From Candidatus Bacteroides merdavium (GTDB taxonomy: Bacteria > Bacteroidota > Bacteroidia > Bacteroidales > Bacteroidaceae): 64,000 bases of DNA. The position numbers and the translations under genes are program-made. The notes beneath the pieces were generated by a model, which searched no databases, was not told the DNA's origin, and worked only from the letters and a program-made list of their open reading frames with translations. The stretch lies in contig DXAV01000041.1 in NCBI GenBank assembly GCA_019116805.1, positions 32,994-96,993 of the forward strand. The letters are read 5' to 3'. Below are positions 1-8,211 of this stretch, piece after piece; the stretch's first letter is position 1; each line of letters begins with the position of its first letter.

Positions 1-1616
1 AATTGGATGTAATGCCCTTGCTGGGCGATTTTAATTTCTATGGAGGTATTTATCGGGATGTTCATCTGGTAGTGACTGATCAAGTGAACATATCTTTGAC
101 TGATTATGCTTCTCCGGGTGTATATCTCATTCAGGAAAAGGTGAGCGATAAACAGGCGGATGTGCGAGCTAAAGTATGCCTGTCCAACTCAACAACGTCT
201 GTTGAGAGCCGCCAGCTTTCCTTGAAAATCTATGGAGAAAACAACCGTGTCGTTTGGGAGCAGAAACGTGATTTGACCGTGGCGCCCGGTGAGAGTGTTG
301 TATCGGTAGATGTTCTGCTGGACAATCCTCGTTTATGGAACGGGCGTAAGGATCCGTTTCTGTATCGGGTGGAGGTCGCGCTGCTTAAGGAAGGGCAGGT
401 GACCGACCGTGTTTGTCAGCCTTTGGGACTGCGCTACTATCACGTGGATGCTGAGAAAGGTTTTTTCCTGAATGGAGAGCATTTGAAGTTGCAGGGAGTG
501 TGCCGCCATCAGGAGCGTAATGAGGTGGGCAACGCTTTGCGTAAAGTACATCATGAAGAAGACGCGGCTATCATGGCTGAGATGGGAGTCAATGCCGTAC
601 GCCTGGCCCACTATCCACAAGCGGCTTATATGTATGATCTCATGGACCGTTATGGTATAGTGACGTGGGCCGAGATTCCTTTTGTGGGGCCCGGTGGATA
701 TCTGGATAGGGGATTTGTCAATCAGGAGAGTTTTCGGGCAAACGGTCGTGAACAGCTGAAAGAACTTATCCGGCAGCATTTCAACCATCCTTCCATTTGT
801 TTTTGGGGATTGTTTAACGAACTGAAAACTTATGGAGATAATCCAACGGAGTATATTCGCGAACTCAACGAACTGGCTCAGCAGGAGGATCCTACCCGAC
901 TGACTACAGCGGCAAGCAACATATCGGCCAAAGACCCCATTGGCATGATTACCGATGTGATAGCCTGGAATCAGTATTTTGGCTGGTATGGTGGCGAGCC
1001 GTCGGATATGGGCAAGTTTCTGGACGATACCCATAGAGCTTTCCCGCAGCTGAAAATAGCTATCAGTGAATATGGGGCCGGTGCCAGCATCTGGCATCAG
1101 CAGGACAGCATCGTCAAAGGTTTGCCTTCCGGTTATTGGCATCCTGAGAATTATCAGACCTATTACCACATGGAAAACTGGAAAGCCTTGGCCGAACGTC
1201 CTTTCGTATGGGGCTCGTTTGTGTGGAATATGTTTGATTTTGGGGCAGCCCACCGTACGGAAGGTGACCGTCCGGGCGTGAATGACAAAGGGTTGGTGAC
1301 CCGCGACCGTAAAGTGCGTAAGGATGCTTTCTATTTCTATAAGGCTAACTGGAACCATGAAGATGCTATGGTCTATATAGCCAACCGTCGCCACACCGAA
1401 CGTACCAAGCTTCAAACATCGGTTATGGTCTTTACCAATATGCCTGAAGCAGAATTGTTTGTCAATGGTGTCAGTATGGGTACATGCAAGGCCGATGCGT
1501 ATGCTACTTGTCAGTGGTCGGATGTTCGTCTGGCTCCGGGCAAGAATGTCGTGGAAGTATATGCCGGTAAGGGTAAGAAGATGCAGACCGACCGGGTGGT
1601 TTGGAATGTACGTTGA
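1..1616 (+). CDS. Glycoside hydrolase family 2 (beta-galactosidase-like), 5'-truncated by window edge
   Basis: The reading frame is open to the left edge, so only the last ~537 residues are present. They contain the end of the sugar-binding domain, the immunoglobulin-like GH2 domain and the TIM barrel. The barrel carries the GH2 acid/base motif GLFNELK (Glu at about residue 273 of the visible part) and a nucleophile motif ISEYG (Glu at about 356). The segment HYPQAAYMYDLMDRYGIVTW is typical of GH2 beta-galactosidases and beta-glucuronidases. A C-terminal domain with the NMPEAELFVNG pattern follows the barrel. It is probably periplasmic or lipid-anchored, but the N-terminus is outside the window. 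The exact substrate cannot be decided. The downstream hairpin belongs to efp on the other strand. Confidence 0.88.
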   Translation, partial: LDVMPLLGDFNFYGGIYRDVHLVVTDQVNISLTDYASPGVYLIQEKVSDKQADVRAKVCLSNSTTSVESRQLSLKIYGENNRVVWEQKRDLTVAPGESVVSVDVLLDNPRLWNGRKDPFLYRVEVALLKEGQVTDRVCQPLGLRYYHVDAEKGFFLNGEHLKLQGVCRHQERNEVGNALRKVHHEEDAAIMAEMGVNAVRLAHYPQAAYMYDLMDRYGIVTWAEIPFVGPGGYLDRGFVNQESFRANGREQLKELIRQHFNHPSICFWGLFNELKTYGDNPTEYIRELNELAQQEDPTRLTTAASNISAKDPIGMITDVIAWNQYFGWYGGEPSDMGKFLDDTHRAFPQLKIAISEYGAGASIWHQQDSIVKGLPSGYWHPENYQTYYHMENWKALAERPFVWGSFVWNMFDFGAAHRTEGDRPGVNDKGLVTRDRKVRKDAFYFYKANWNHEDAMVYIANRRHTERTKLQTSVMVFTNMPEAELFVNGVSMGTCKADAYATCQWSDVRLAPGKNVVEVYAGKGKKMQTDRVVWNVR

Positions 1617-1689
1617 ATGCCTTGATATTGGGGTATGCTATATGAAAAGGATACTAATCGCTTGTTGCAGATGTTGCGAATGGAGGAAT

Positions 1690-1726
1690 AAAAAAATCCC
1701 GCATTCTTTATAGGAAGGAATGCGGG
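1690..1726 (-). terminator. Rho-independent terminator of efp
   Basis: On the minus strand a 9-bp stem (CCCGCATTC/GAATGCGGG) is followed by a run of seven T, just after the efp stop codon. Confidence 0.85.
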
Positions 1727-1754
1727 AAGCATATATATGAAGGTTTGTTTGTCC

Positions 1755-2321
1755 TTAAGCCTTTACACGTCCTACGTATGATCCGTCGCGTGTGTCGATT
1801 TCAATCGTTTCGCCTTCGTTGATGAAGAGGGGAACACGAACGGTAGCACCTGACTCAACGGTAGCGGGCTTCAGTGTGTTGGTGGCAGTGTCGCCCTTCA
1901 GACCCGGTTCCGTATAGGTAACCTTCATCTGAACCTTGATAGGCATGTCAGCGTAGAGTACGGTTTCGGTAGAAGCGTCGGACACTACATCCACTACCTG
2001 GCCTTCGAGCAGGAAGTCAACGCCGTTGATCAGGTCGTGGGCGATGGGAATTTGGTCGAATGTTTCCTGGTTCATGAACATGTAGTCTTCGCCTTCCTGA
2101 TAGAGGTACTGGTAGGGGCGGCGTTCCACACGTACGTCTTCCAGCTTCTCACCGATGTTGAAGCGGCGCTCCAGTACGTAGCCGTTCACTACGTCTTTCA
2201 GTTTGGTACGCATGAAGGTGTTACCTTTTCCCGGCTTTACATGCAGGAAGTCGATGCAGAAATACAGCTTGCCGTCCATGCGGATGCAAGTTCCGATTTT
2301 AATGTCTTGGGCATTAATCAT
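1755..2321 (-). CDS. efp: Translation elongation factor P
   Basis: This 188-residue protein has the usual EF-P length and three-domain layout (KOW-like N-terminal domain followed by two OB folds). EF-P enters ribosomes stalled at polyproline stretches and stimulates peptide bond formation. The tip loop reads [12 protein letters not shown], with Lys32 at the position that is modified in some bacteria. The C-terminal region [19 protein letters not shown] is a strong EF-P signature. The gene is divergent from rpmH, with a TACTTTTG -7 element about 60 bp upstream of its ATG. It ends at a clear terminator, so it is monocistronic. No gene for a known EF-P-modifying enzyme lies in this window. Confidence 0.97.
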   Translation of the reverse strand: MINAQDIKIGTCIRMDGKLYFCIDFLHVKPGKGNTFMRTKLKDVVNGYVLERRFNIGEKLEDVRVERRPYQYLYQEGEDYMFMNQETFDQIPIAHDLINGVDFLLEGQVVDVVSDASTETVLYADMPIKVQMKVTYTEPGLKGDTATNTLKPATVESGATVRVPLFINEGETIEIDTRDGSYVGRVKA

Positions 2322-2380
2322 AACTATCTTCTTTTATTTTATGTGTTATTAATGAGTCTTTTCTCGTACGAAATGCGGTG

Positions 2381-2388
2381 CAAAAGTA
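2381..2388 (-). promoter_or_regulatory. -7 element of efp promoter
   Basis: TACTTTTG on the minus strand matches the Bacteroides sigma-ABfr -7 consensus TAnnTTTG and faces efp. Confidence 0.7.
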
Positions 2389-2438
2389 ATGGAAATCGGT
2401 AAAAAACACAAAACTTTTGAGAGAAAATGAGTTATCTC

Positions 2439-2469
2439 TTGGTTTATTTGAAAAAACTCCCTATTTTTG
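2439..2469 (+). promoter_or_regulatory. Promoter of rpmH
   Basis: The -7 element TATTTTTG (2462-2469) has a TTGG at the -33 position about 19 bp upstream. It lies 45 bp before the rpmH ATG and is back-to-back with the efp promoter. Confidence 0.7.
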
Positions 2470-2513
2470 CAGCCCGAATTCGTGAGAATAATAATGTAAA
2501 ACAAGATACAGCG

Positions 2514-2675
2514 ATGAAAAGAACATTTCAACCCTCTAACAGAAAGAGAAAAAACAAACACGGTTTCCGTGAGAGAATGGCTACAGCCAATGGCCGCAGA
2601 GTATTGGCAGCACGTCGTGCCAAAGGCCGCAAGAAACTGACAGTTTCTGACGAATACAACGGAGTGAAGGCATAA
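2514..2675 (+). CDS. rpmH: 50S ribosomal protein L34
   Basis: This 53-residue basic protein begins [20 protein letters not shown] and continues with the L34 core [23 protein letters not shown]34 is a small protein of the large ribosomal subunit. The C-terminal tail [10 protein letters not shown] is slightly longer than in Proteobacteria. The longer upstream frame (from 2427) runs through the promoter, so the ATG at 2514 is chosen. Unlike the common rpmH-rnpA-dnaA arrangement, it sits alone between efp and a DUF6078-type gene and ends at a perfect terminator hairpin. Confidence 0.97.
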   Translation: MKRTFQPSNRKRKNKHGFRERMATANGRRVLAARRAKGRKKLTVSDEYNGVKA

Positions 2676-2699
2676 GGCTATATCCTTGTAAAAGAAATA

Positions 2700-2737
2700 A
2701 AGCTCCGCAGATATCCCGGTATCTGCGGAGCTTTTCT
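2700..2737 (+). terminator. Rho-independent terminator of rpmH
   Basis: A perfect 13-bp stem (AGCTCCGCAGATA with its complement) is followed by TTTTCT, 25 bp after the rpmH stop. Confidence 0.9.
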
Positions 2738-2824
2738 GTTTCTATATCCGTCTTTCGGGTGGGCTCATTCGGTTGCCAAAGGTGTCGTTCTTTTTGGGGG
2801 CTTCTCGCCTGTCCGATGAGGCTT

Positions 2825-2956
2825 TCCTCACGGCTTTCCCTCAGCCGGTGAAAACCTTTCCCCTTTAAAGGGAAAGTCTTTCCCTTTGAAAGGGAAGATC
2901 TTTCTCTCGGTGAGGGAAAACTTTTCCCACTTTGCGAGAAAGGGGTAGAAACTCTT
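2825..2956. repeat. Degenerate 22-bp-period tandem array (six units)
   Basis: Six 22-bp units start at 2825, 2847, 2869, 2891, 2913 and 2935. The core GGGAAA(N)3CTTTCCC recurs in phase, and each unit is itself close to a palindrome. The array lies immediately 3' of the DUF6078-type gene on the minus strand. It translates, but codon logic and context argue against coding. Confidence 0.75.
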
Positions 2957-2967
2957 TCTGCTGATAA

Positions 2968-3417
2968 TCAAGACTCTGTGTCGTAGCGGTAAATGTACTC
3001 GTCGTACACCGGCTCTGCGTCGATGCCGCGTTCGAGGAAGAATTGTCGTATCTGTTCCTGCTGCCGGGGTGTTATCAGTCGCTCGCCGTGCTTGATGCGG
3101 TAGTAAGGATTCTTGCCGAAGTAATCGTAGATTTTCCGCTTGAGCCATACGGCGTCTTTGTAGCTGAAGGTCTGTAGCTGTGCCAGCAGTGACTCGATGC
3201 CGCGTGCGAAACGTTTCTTGTCGGCGGGGCTGAAGTGCGGGCAGTCTCGTCCGGCCAGGCCGCGCGACACGGCGGGCGAGAGGATGCGGATATAGGTGAG
3301 GCTGGAGGGCAGGCCTTCCATCAGGGCGTGGCGCAAGCATTGTGCGGCCAGGGGACAGTCGGCCTGCGTGCAGAATGCGTAATACTTGGACAGTTGGGTG
3401 TAATCAAAATCGAGCAT
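2968..3417 (-). CDS. DUF6078-family protein of unknown function
   Basis: This 149-residue soluble protein has no signal peptide. It starts MLDFDYTQLSKYYAFCTQAD and holds four cysteines, including CTQADCPLAAQCLRH near the N-terminus, which could bind a metal or form a small cluster. The C-terminal part is rich in basic and aromatic residues (WLKRKIYDYFGKNPYYRIKHGERL). I recognise it as the DUF6078 group common in Bacteroidales, where the function is unknown. It appears monocistronic, with a long AT-rich leader. A degenerate 22-bp array follows its stop codon directly. Confidence 0.75.
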   Translation of the reverse strand: MLDFDYTQLSKYYAFCTQADCPLAAQCLRHALMEGLPSSLTYIRILSPAVSRGLAGRDCPHFSPADKKRFARGIESLLAQLQTFSYKDAVWLKRKIYDYFGKNPYYRIKHGERLITPRQQEQIRQFFLERGIDAEPVYDEYIYRYDTES

Positions 3418-3529
3418 AAGGTTGTCGTTTTTTAATTATAGGTTCACACAGGCAAAGGTAAGATTTTTTGCAAGATAGGAGGCGTTTCGGTAAAAAAAAA
3501 ACAAGCAAGCTTGTTTTTCTGCTTTCAAC

Positions 3530-3625
3530 TTTCACTATCTTTTGATAAAATAGGATGCGGTTCGGCAGAAATAATTGAAAATTATATTTTCATTTGTTTC
3601 TGCGCTCACCTTTCGCTATCTTTGC
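3530..3625 (+). repeat. Promoter-bearing dispersed repeat, copy A
   Basis: This copy shares its ends and an internal block with the sequence at 12149-12247 (minus). The shared parts are TTTCACTATCTTTT at the left, GGATGCGGTTCGG inside, and CTCACCTTTCGCTATCTTTG at the right. The centre differs but is palindromic in both copies (here TGAAAAT-tat-ATTTTCA). The right end supplies a TATCTTTG -7 element about 20 bp before the PASTA-gene ATG. Confidence 0.75.
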
Positions 3626-3642
3626 CCGAAAAAGCGAAGGTT

Positions 3643-4302
3643 ATGACTATAAAAGAATTCTTTTCTTTCCGGAAAAACAGACTTTTCTGGTGGAACATCA
3701 TAGCTATGGTGGTTGTGGCGGCCGGAATAATATTCGGTGTGCTGAAGGCCTTGGATGTATATACCCGTCATGGAGAAGCCGTCGTTGTGCCCGATGTAAA
3801 AGGCTTGAGCCTGTCCGAAGCACAAAAAATGTTTGCTGACCGAGGATTGGCGTGTGTGGTGGCTGACTCGAATTATGTGAAAACACTTCCTGCCGGTTGC
3901 ATACTTGATTATACCCCCGGAGTGGGGCAGCGTGTGAAAGAAGGACGCTTGATTTACTTGACAATCAATACCTTGAATGTGCCGTTGCAAGAGGTTCCTG
4001 ACGTGGCCGACAACAGTTCCGTGCGTCAGGCCGAAGCCCGTCTGCTGGCAGCAGGTTTTCGTCTGACGAGTAATGACTCCATTCCTGGTGAAAAGGACTG
4101 GGTGTATGCTGTGAAATATCGTGGCGACTCTTTGGGTATAGGAGCCAAAGTGCCGGTAGGAGCCGTGTTGACACTGGTTATTGGAAATGGAAAGGAAGTT
4201 CCATTACCTGCCGACTCATTGGGAATAGAGGTAACCGAGGGATTGTCAACCGACTCTCAACCGGAAGCCGGGCAAACGTTGGATGAAGAAGATTGGTTTT
4301 GA
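3643..4302 (+). CDS. PASTA-domain membrane-anchored protein
   Basis: This 219-residue protein has a short cytoplasmic N-terminus, one membrane segment (about residues 16-38, NIIAMVVVAAGIIFGVLKAL) and a periplasmic part with PASTA repeats. The repeats start at VVVPDVKGLSLSEAQKMFAD, QEVPDVADNSSVRQAEARLL and the following valine-rich segment. PASTA domains bind muropeptides or beta-lactams in serine/threonine kinases and PBPs, but there is no kinase or transpeptidase domain here. The longer frame from 3511 runs through the promoter repeat, so the ATG at 3643, about 20 bp past a TATCTTTG element, is preferred. It heads an operon with rluD, ddl and an acyltransferase, which suggests an envelope role. 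Confidence 0.88.
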   Translation: MTIKEFFSFRKNRLFWWNIIAMVVVAAGIIFGVLKALDVYTRHGEAVVVPDVKGLSLSEAQKMFADRGLACVVADSNYVKTLPAGCILDYTPGVGQRVKEGRLIYLTINTLNVPLQEVPDVADNSSVRQAEARLLAAGFRLTSNDSIPGEKDWVYAVKYRGDSLGIGAKVPVGAVLTLVIGNGKEVPLPADSLGIEVTEGLSTDSQPEAGQTLDEEDWF

Positions 4303-4308
4303 CGGATT

Positions 4309-5391
4309 ATGATGGAAGAAGATCTGGATATTGACATTGATGATATAGAAAACGATTGTCCCGACGACGTGGAGCCGGTGGGCGACGAGGCCCAGCTCTA
4401 CGAACACTTCCGCGTGGTGGTGGACAAGGGGCAGGAGATGGTGCGCGTGGACAAGTATCTTTTTGACCGCATCACCAACTCCTCGCGCAACCGCATCCAG
4501 AAGGCGGCCGACGCGGGCTTTGTCATGGCCAATGGCAAGCCCGTGAAAAGCAGCTATAAGGTAAAGCCGTTCGATGTGATAACGGTGATGATGGACCGCC
4601 CCCGCTACGACAACGAAGTGGTGCCCGAAGACATCCCGCTGAACGTGGTCTATGAGGACGACTACGTGATGGTGGTCAACAAACCCGCCGGACTGGTGGT
4701 GCATCCGGGCCATGGCAACTGGCACGGCACGCTGGTGAACGCCATCGCGTGGCACCTGAAGGACACCAAGGGCTACGATGCCAACGACCCGCACCTGGGG
4801 CTGGTGCACCGCATCGACAAGGATACCTCCGGCCTGCTGGTCATTGCCAAGACGGCCGACGCCAAGACCAACCTGGGCTGGCAGTTCTTCCACAAGACCA
4901 CCAAGCGCCGTTATCGGGCCCTGGTGTGGGGTAACGTGGAGCAGGACGAGGGGACGATTGTGGGCAACATCGGCCGCAATCCCAAGGACCGCCTCCAGAT
5001 GGCTGTCCTGCCCGAGGGCGAAGGCAAGCATGCCGTGACCCACTACCGCGTGTTGGAACGCTTCGGCTACGTCACGCTCGTCGAGTGCATCCTTGAGACG
5101 GGGCGCACGCACCAGATACGTGTGCACATGAAACACATCGGCCACGTGCTCTTCAACGACGAACGCTACGGCGGCCACGAAATTCTGAAAGGTACACATT
5201 TTGCCAAATACAAACAATTTGTAAACAACTGCTTTGACATCTGCCCGCGTCAGGCGCTCCACGCCATGACGCTGGGCTTTGTCCATCCCGTCACCGGCGA
5301 GGAAATGTACTTCACTTCCGAACTGCCCGACGACATGACGAACCTCATCGGCAAATGGAGAAGCTACATCAGTAACAGAGAATTGGAATGA
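4309..5391 (+). CDS. rluD: 23S rRNA pseudouridine synthase, RluD/RluA family
   Basis: This 360-residue protein has an acidic N-terminal extension (about 35 residues), an S4 RNA-binding domain (about 45-100) and an RluA-type catalytic domain. The catalytic motif HRIDKDTSGLLVIAK holds the essential Asp. RluD-type enzymes isomerise uridines in helix 69 of 23S rRNA, and the exact target is inferred from family. It starts 6 bp after the PASTA gene, and its stop overlaps the ddl start (ATGA). Third codon positions become strongly G/C-rich soon after its start, unlike the preceding gene. ATG at 4309 or the adjacent ATG at 4312 could be used. Confidence 0.93.
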   Translation: MMEEDLDIDIDDIENDCPDDVEPVGDEAQLYEHFRVVVDKGQEMVRVDKYLFDRITNSSRNRIQKAADAGFVMANGKPVKSSYKVKPFDVITVMMDRPRYDNEVVPEDIPLNVVYEDDYVMVVNKPAGLVVHPGHGNWHGTLVNAIAWHLKDTKGYDANDPHLGLVHRIDKDTSGLLVIAKTADAKTNLGWQFFHKTTKRRYRALVWGNVEQDEGTIVGNIGRNPKDRLQMAVLPEGEGKHAVTHYRVLERFGYVTLVECILETGRTHQIRVHMKHIGHVLFNDERYGGHEILKGTHFAKYKQFVNNCFDICPRQALHAMTLGFVHPVTGEEMYFTSELPDDMTNLIGKWRSYISNRELE

Positions 5392-6362
5392 AACGCACGA
5401 TTGCCATTGTTGCCGGAGGCGATACCTCCGAGTATGAAGTTTCCCTGCGCAGCGCACAAGGGATTTACTCCTTCATCGACAAGGAGAAATATACATTATA
5501 TATAGTAGGCATGCACGGTCTTGACTGGCATGTGCGGCTCGACGACGGACGCACGCTGCCCGTGGACCGCAATGACTTCAGCTTCCAGCTGGACGGGCAG
5601 AAGGTGAAGTTCGACTTCGCCTACATCACCATCCATGGTACGCCGGGTGAGGACGGACGCCTGCAGGGCTACTTCGACATGCTCCGTATCCCGTACTCCT
5701 GCTGTGGCGTGCTGGCGGCAGCGCTTACGTATGACAAGTTTGCCTGCAATCAGTACCTGCATGCCTATGGCGTGCGCATTGCCGAGTCGCTCCTCCTGCG
5801 CCAGGGACAGAGCATCACCGACGACGAAGTGGTGGAGAAGATCGGCCTGCCCTGCTTCATCAAGCCCAGCCTGGGAGGCTCCAGCTTCGGCGTGACCAAG
5901 GTGAAGACACGCGAACAGATACAGCCCGCCATTGCCAAGGCTTTCGACGAAGCGCAGGAAGTGGTGGTGGAAGCCTTTATGGACGGCATCGAGCTGACCT
6001 GCGGTTGCTACAAGACGCGCGACAAGTCGGTGGTCTTCCCCATCACCGAAGTGGTGAGTCACAACGAATACTTCGACTACAAGGCCAAGTACAACGGCGA
6101 GTCCGACGAAATTACGCCTGCCCGCATCTCCGACGAACTGACTGATCGGGTGAAGAAGCTCACCTCTGCCATCTACGACATCTTGGGCGCGCAGGGCATC
6201 ATCCGTGTGGATTATATCGTGACCGAGGGCGACAAGATCAATCTGCTCGAGGTGAACACCACGCCGGGCATGACGGCCACCAGCTTCATCCCCCAGCAGG
6301 TGCGTGCCGCCGGCTTGGACATCAAGGACGTGATGACAGACATTATAGAACACAAGTTTTAA
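5388..6362 (+). CDS. ddl: D-alanine--D-alanine ligase
   Basis: This 324-residue ATP-grasp enzyme joins two D-alanines for peptidoglycan precursors in the cytoplasm. The N-terminal motif IAIVAGGDTSEYEVSLRSAQ binds the first D-Ala. The glycine-rich loop KPSLGGSSFGVTKVK and the metal-binding segment INLLEVNTTPGMTATSFIPQQ (with conserved Glu and Asn) are intact. Its start overlaps the rluD stop by four bases, which indicates translational coupling. Length is within the usual 300-370 range. The same operon carries a PASTA protein and a lipid acyltransferase, so the cluster is envelope-centred. Confidence 0.97.
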   Translation: MKRTIAIVAGGDTSEYEVSLRSAQGIYSFIDKEKYTLYIVGMHGLDWHVRLDDGRTLPVDRNDFSFQLDGQKVKFDFAYITIHGTPGEDGRLQGYFDMLRIPYSCCGVLAAALTYDKFACNQYLHAYGVRIAESLLLRQGQSITDDEVVEKIGLPCFIKPSLGGSSFGVTKVKTREQIQPAIAKAFDEAQEVVVEAFMDGIELTCGCYKTRDKSVVFPITEVVSHNEYFDYKAKYNGESDEITPARISDELTDRVKKLTSAIYDILGAQGIIRVDYIVTEGDKINLLEVNTTPGMTATSFIPQQVRAAGLDIKDVMTDIIEHKF

Positions 6363-6374
6363 CCTTTCATTGCC

Positions 6375-7520
6375 ATGTACGACGAATTTGACGAAATCCG
6401 CCCTTACCACGACGAGGAACTTCCCGAAGTGTACGAGGAATTGATAGCCGATCCGGCTTTCAGGCAGGTGGCCTCCGCGGCCTTTCCCAGTGTACCTTTT
6501 GAGATGCTGGCCGCCAAAATGCGTAGCTGCAAGACGAAACTCGAGTTTCAGAAAGCCTTCGGATACACCATGCTGAAGCGTATCATGCAGGAGGCTTCGG
6601 ACGGTGTGACGCTGGACAATGAACTGGCCGATAAGTCTGGTGCCTATACCTATATATCCAATCACCGCGACATTATTCTCGACTCCGGCTTCCTTTCCGT
6701 GTTGTTGGTTGACGGCGGGGGTGATACGGTGGAGATAGCGATCGGCGACAATCTCCTTATCTACCCTTGGATTAAGAAACTGGTGCGCATCAATAAGTCG
6801 TTCATCGTACAGCGCGGACTACCCATGCGGCAGATGCTCGAGTCGTCGGCCCGTATGTCGCGCTATATGCACTACGCTATCTCGCAGAAAAAGCAGTCCA
6901 TCTGGATAGCCCAGCGTGAGGGACGTGCCAAGGACTCGGACGACCGTACGCAGGACAGTGTGCTCAAGATGCTGAGCATCGGTGGCGAGGGCGATGTACT
7001 GGACCGCCTGATGGAGATGAACATTGCGCCGCTCTCCATTTCCTACGAGTTCGACCCCTGCGACTTCCTCAAGGCATGGGAGTTCCAGCTGAAGCGCGAC
7101 TATCCCGATTACAAGAAGTCAACTGCAGATGACCTGAAGAACATGCAGACGGGTTTGCTCGGCTACAAGGGGCGGGTACACTTCCATATAGCTCCCTGCA
7201 TCAACGCTAGCTTGGCGACTTTGGATCGCAAGATGCCCCGTCAGGAACTTTTTCCGAAAATATCCGCTCTTATTGACCGGGAAATTCATCGTGGATACCG
7301 TTTGTATCCTTGTAATTATGTGGCTGCCGACTTGTTGGCGGATACCGATGTATATGCCAGTCGTTATACAGCAAATGATAAGAGTAAGTTTGTTGCCTAT
7401 TTGGAGGGCCAGTTGGACCGTATTACTCTGGAAAATAAGGATGACGTTTTCTTGCGTAGGAAAATGCTGGAAATGTATGCCAATCCGCTGAAGAATTATC
7501 TGAAAGCTGTTGAAGTATGA
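6375..7520 (+). CDS. PlsC/PlsB-type 1-acyl-glycerol-3-phosphate acyltransferase
   Basis: This 381-residue protein has an acyltransferase signature NHRDIILDSG in the middle and the later block IWIAQREGRAKDSDDRTQ, equivalent to the EGT(R) motif of glycerolipid acyltransferases. It would transfer acyl chains in phospholipid or other lipid synthesis. The N-terminal ~90 residues are helical and lack a signal peptide. It lies 12 bp after ddl and overlaps the next gene by four bases (ATGA). Codon usage shifts inside the gene: G/C-ending codons dominate up to about 7220 and A/T-ending codons after it. The acceptor substrate is not determinable. Confidence 0.8.
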   Translation: MYDEFDEIRPYHDEELPEVYEELIADPAFRQVASAAFPSVPFEMLAAKMRSCKTKLEFQKAFGYTMLKRIMQEASDGVTLDNELADKSGAYTYISNHRDIILDSGFLSVLLVDGGGDTVEIAIGDNLLIYPWIKKLVRINKSFIVQRGLPMRQMLESSARMSRYMHYAISQKKQSIWIAQREGRAKDSDDRTQDSVLKMLSIGGEGDVLDRLMEMNIAPLSISYEFDPCDFLKAWEFQLKRDYPDYKKSTADDLKNMQTGLLGYKGRVHFHIAPCINASLATLDRKMPRQELFPKISALIDREIHRGYRLYPCNYVAADLLADTDVYASRYTANDKSKFVAYLEGQLDRITLENKDDVFLRRKMLEMYANPLKNYLKAVEV

Positions 7521-8197
7521 GGAAGTATCCGATAGGAAATTTCTACAGTTGGTTCCTTCTGGGAGTCTGTGTGTTGCTGTGTGCATGTTCGGATGACGAT
7601 TATCATTATCCTTCTGTGAAGTTGGAGTTTCTTACAGCCTATTCGGATGCAGAAGGGGGCTTGCAGTATGTGGTGACTGATGAGGGGGGTAAATATCCTA
7701 TTTGGGCCGGTGTGGACGACTGGCGCATTACTCCCGACTCGTTGATACGCATTGTCAGCAATTATGAGATTATGCAGACGGACGGCGTTGAAGGGGTACG
7801 CCTTTATTCGGCATTGGCTGCCGTTTCGTCGTTGCCTTTGCCGGCCGACCATTTTGAAGGAGGGATCATGATGGATCCGGTCGATATTCTCAGCATTTGG
7901 ATGGGGCGTGACTATCTTAACATGATGCTTGAGGTTAAGGCACAAAATCGTCCGCATGAATTCTTTTTTGTGGAGGAGAGCCGGGTAATAGATGCCGAAA
8001 ACCATCATGCTTCTGTTTCATTGCTTCTCTATCATGATGACGGGGACGATATCCAGGCCTATACCAAGCGGGCCTATTGTTCTGTTCCTTTGCGCCATTA
8101 TGTGGAAGAGGGTGTGGAAACGGTGACGGTTCACTTCAGAGTGTACACCTACTCCGGTGAGGTGAAGAAATATGAATTTGAATATAAGCCTTTATAA
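7517..8197 (+). CDS. NigD-like lipoprotein
   Basis: This 226-residue secreted lipoprotein has an N-terminal hydrophobic segment ending in the lipobox LLCAC (Cys24) followed by SDDD, a typical Bacteroidetes export signal to the cell surface. The domain order (beta-rich N-terminal part, then a C-terminal part with SLLLYHDDGDDIQAYTKRAY) fits the NigD-like family of Bacteroidales. That family is named for a bacteriocin-locus protein but has no general known function. The start overlaps the acyltransferase stop, so it is the fifth gene of the PASTA-rluD-ddl operon. Confidence 0.7.
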   Translation: MRKYPIGNFYSWFLLGVCVLLCACSDDDYHYPSVKLEFLTAYSDAEGGLQYVVTDEGGKYPIWAGVDDWRITPDSLIRIVSNYEIMQTDGVEGVRLYSALAAVSSLPLPADHFEGGIMMDPVDILSIWMGRDYLNMMLEVKAQNRPHEFFFVEESRVIDAENHHASVSLLLYHDDGDDIQAYTKRAYCSVPLRHYVEEGVETVTVHFRVYTYSGEVKKYEFEYKPL

Positions 8198-8211
8198 ATT
8201 GTTTGTTTCTT

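Noticed and set aside
4246..5457. Long minus-strand open frame (403 codons) opposite rluD
   Set aside because: It is the antisense shadow of a G/C-ending gene; His/Val/Asp-rich composition and no known domain. rluD motifs on the plus strand are complete.
5496..6665. Minus-strand open frame of 389 codons opposite ddl
   Set aside because: Antisense shadow with biased composition; ddl on the plus strand has all ATP-grasp motifs.
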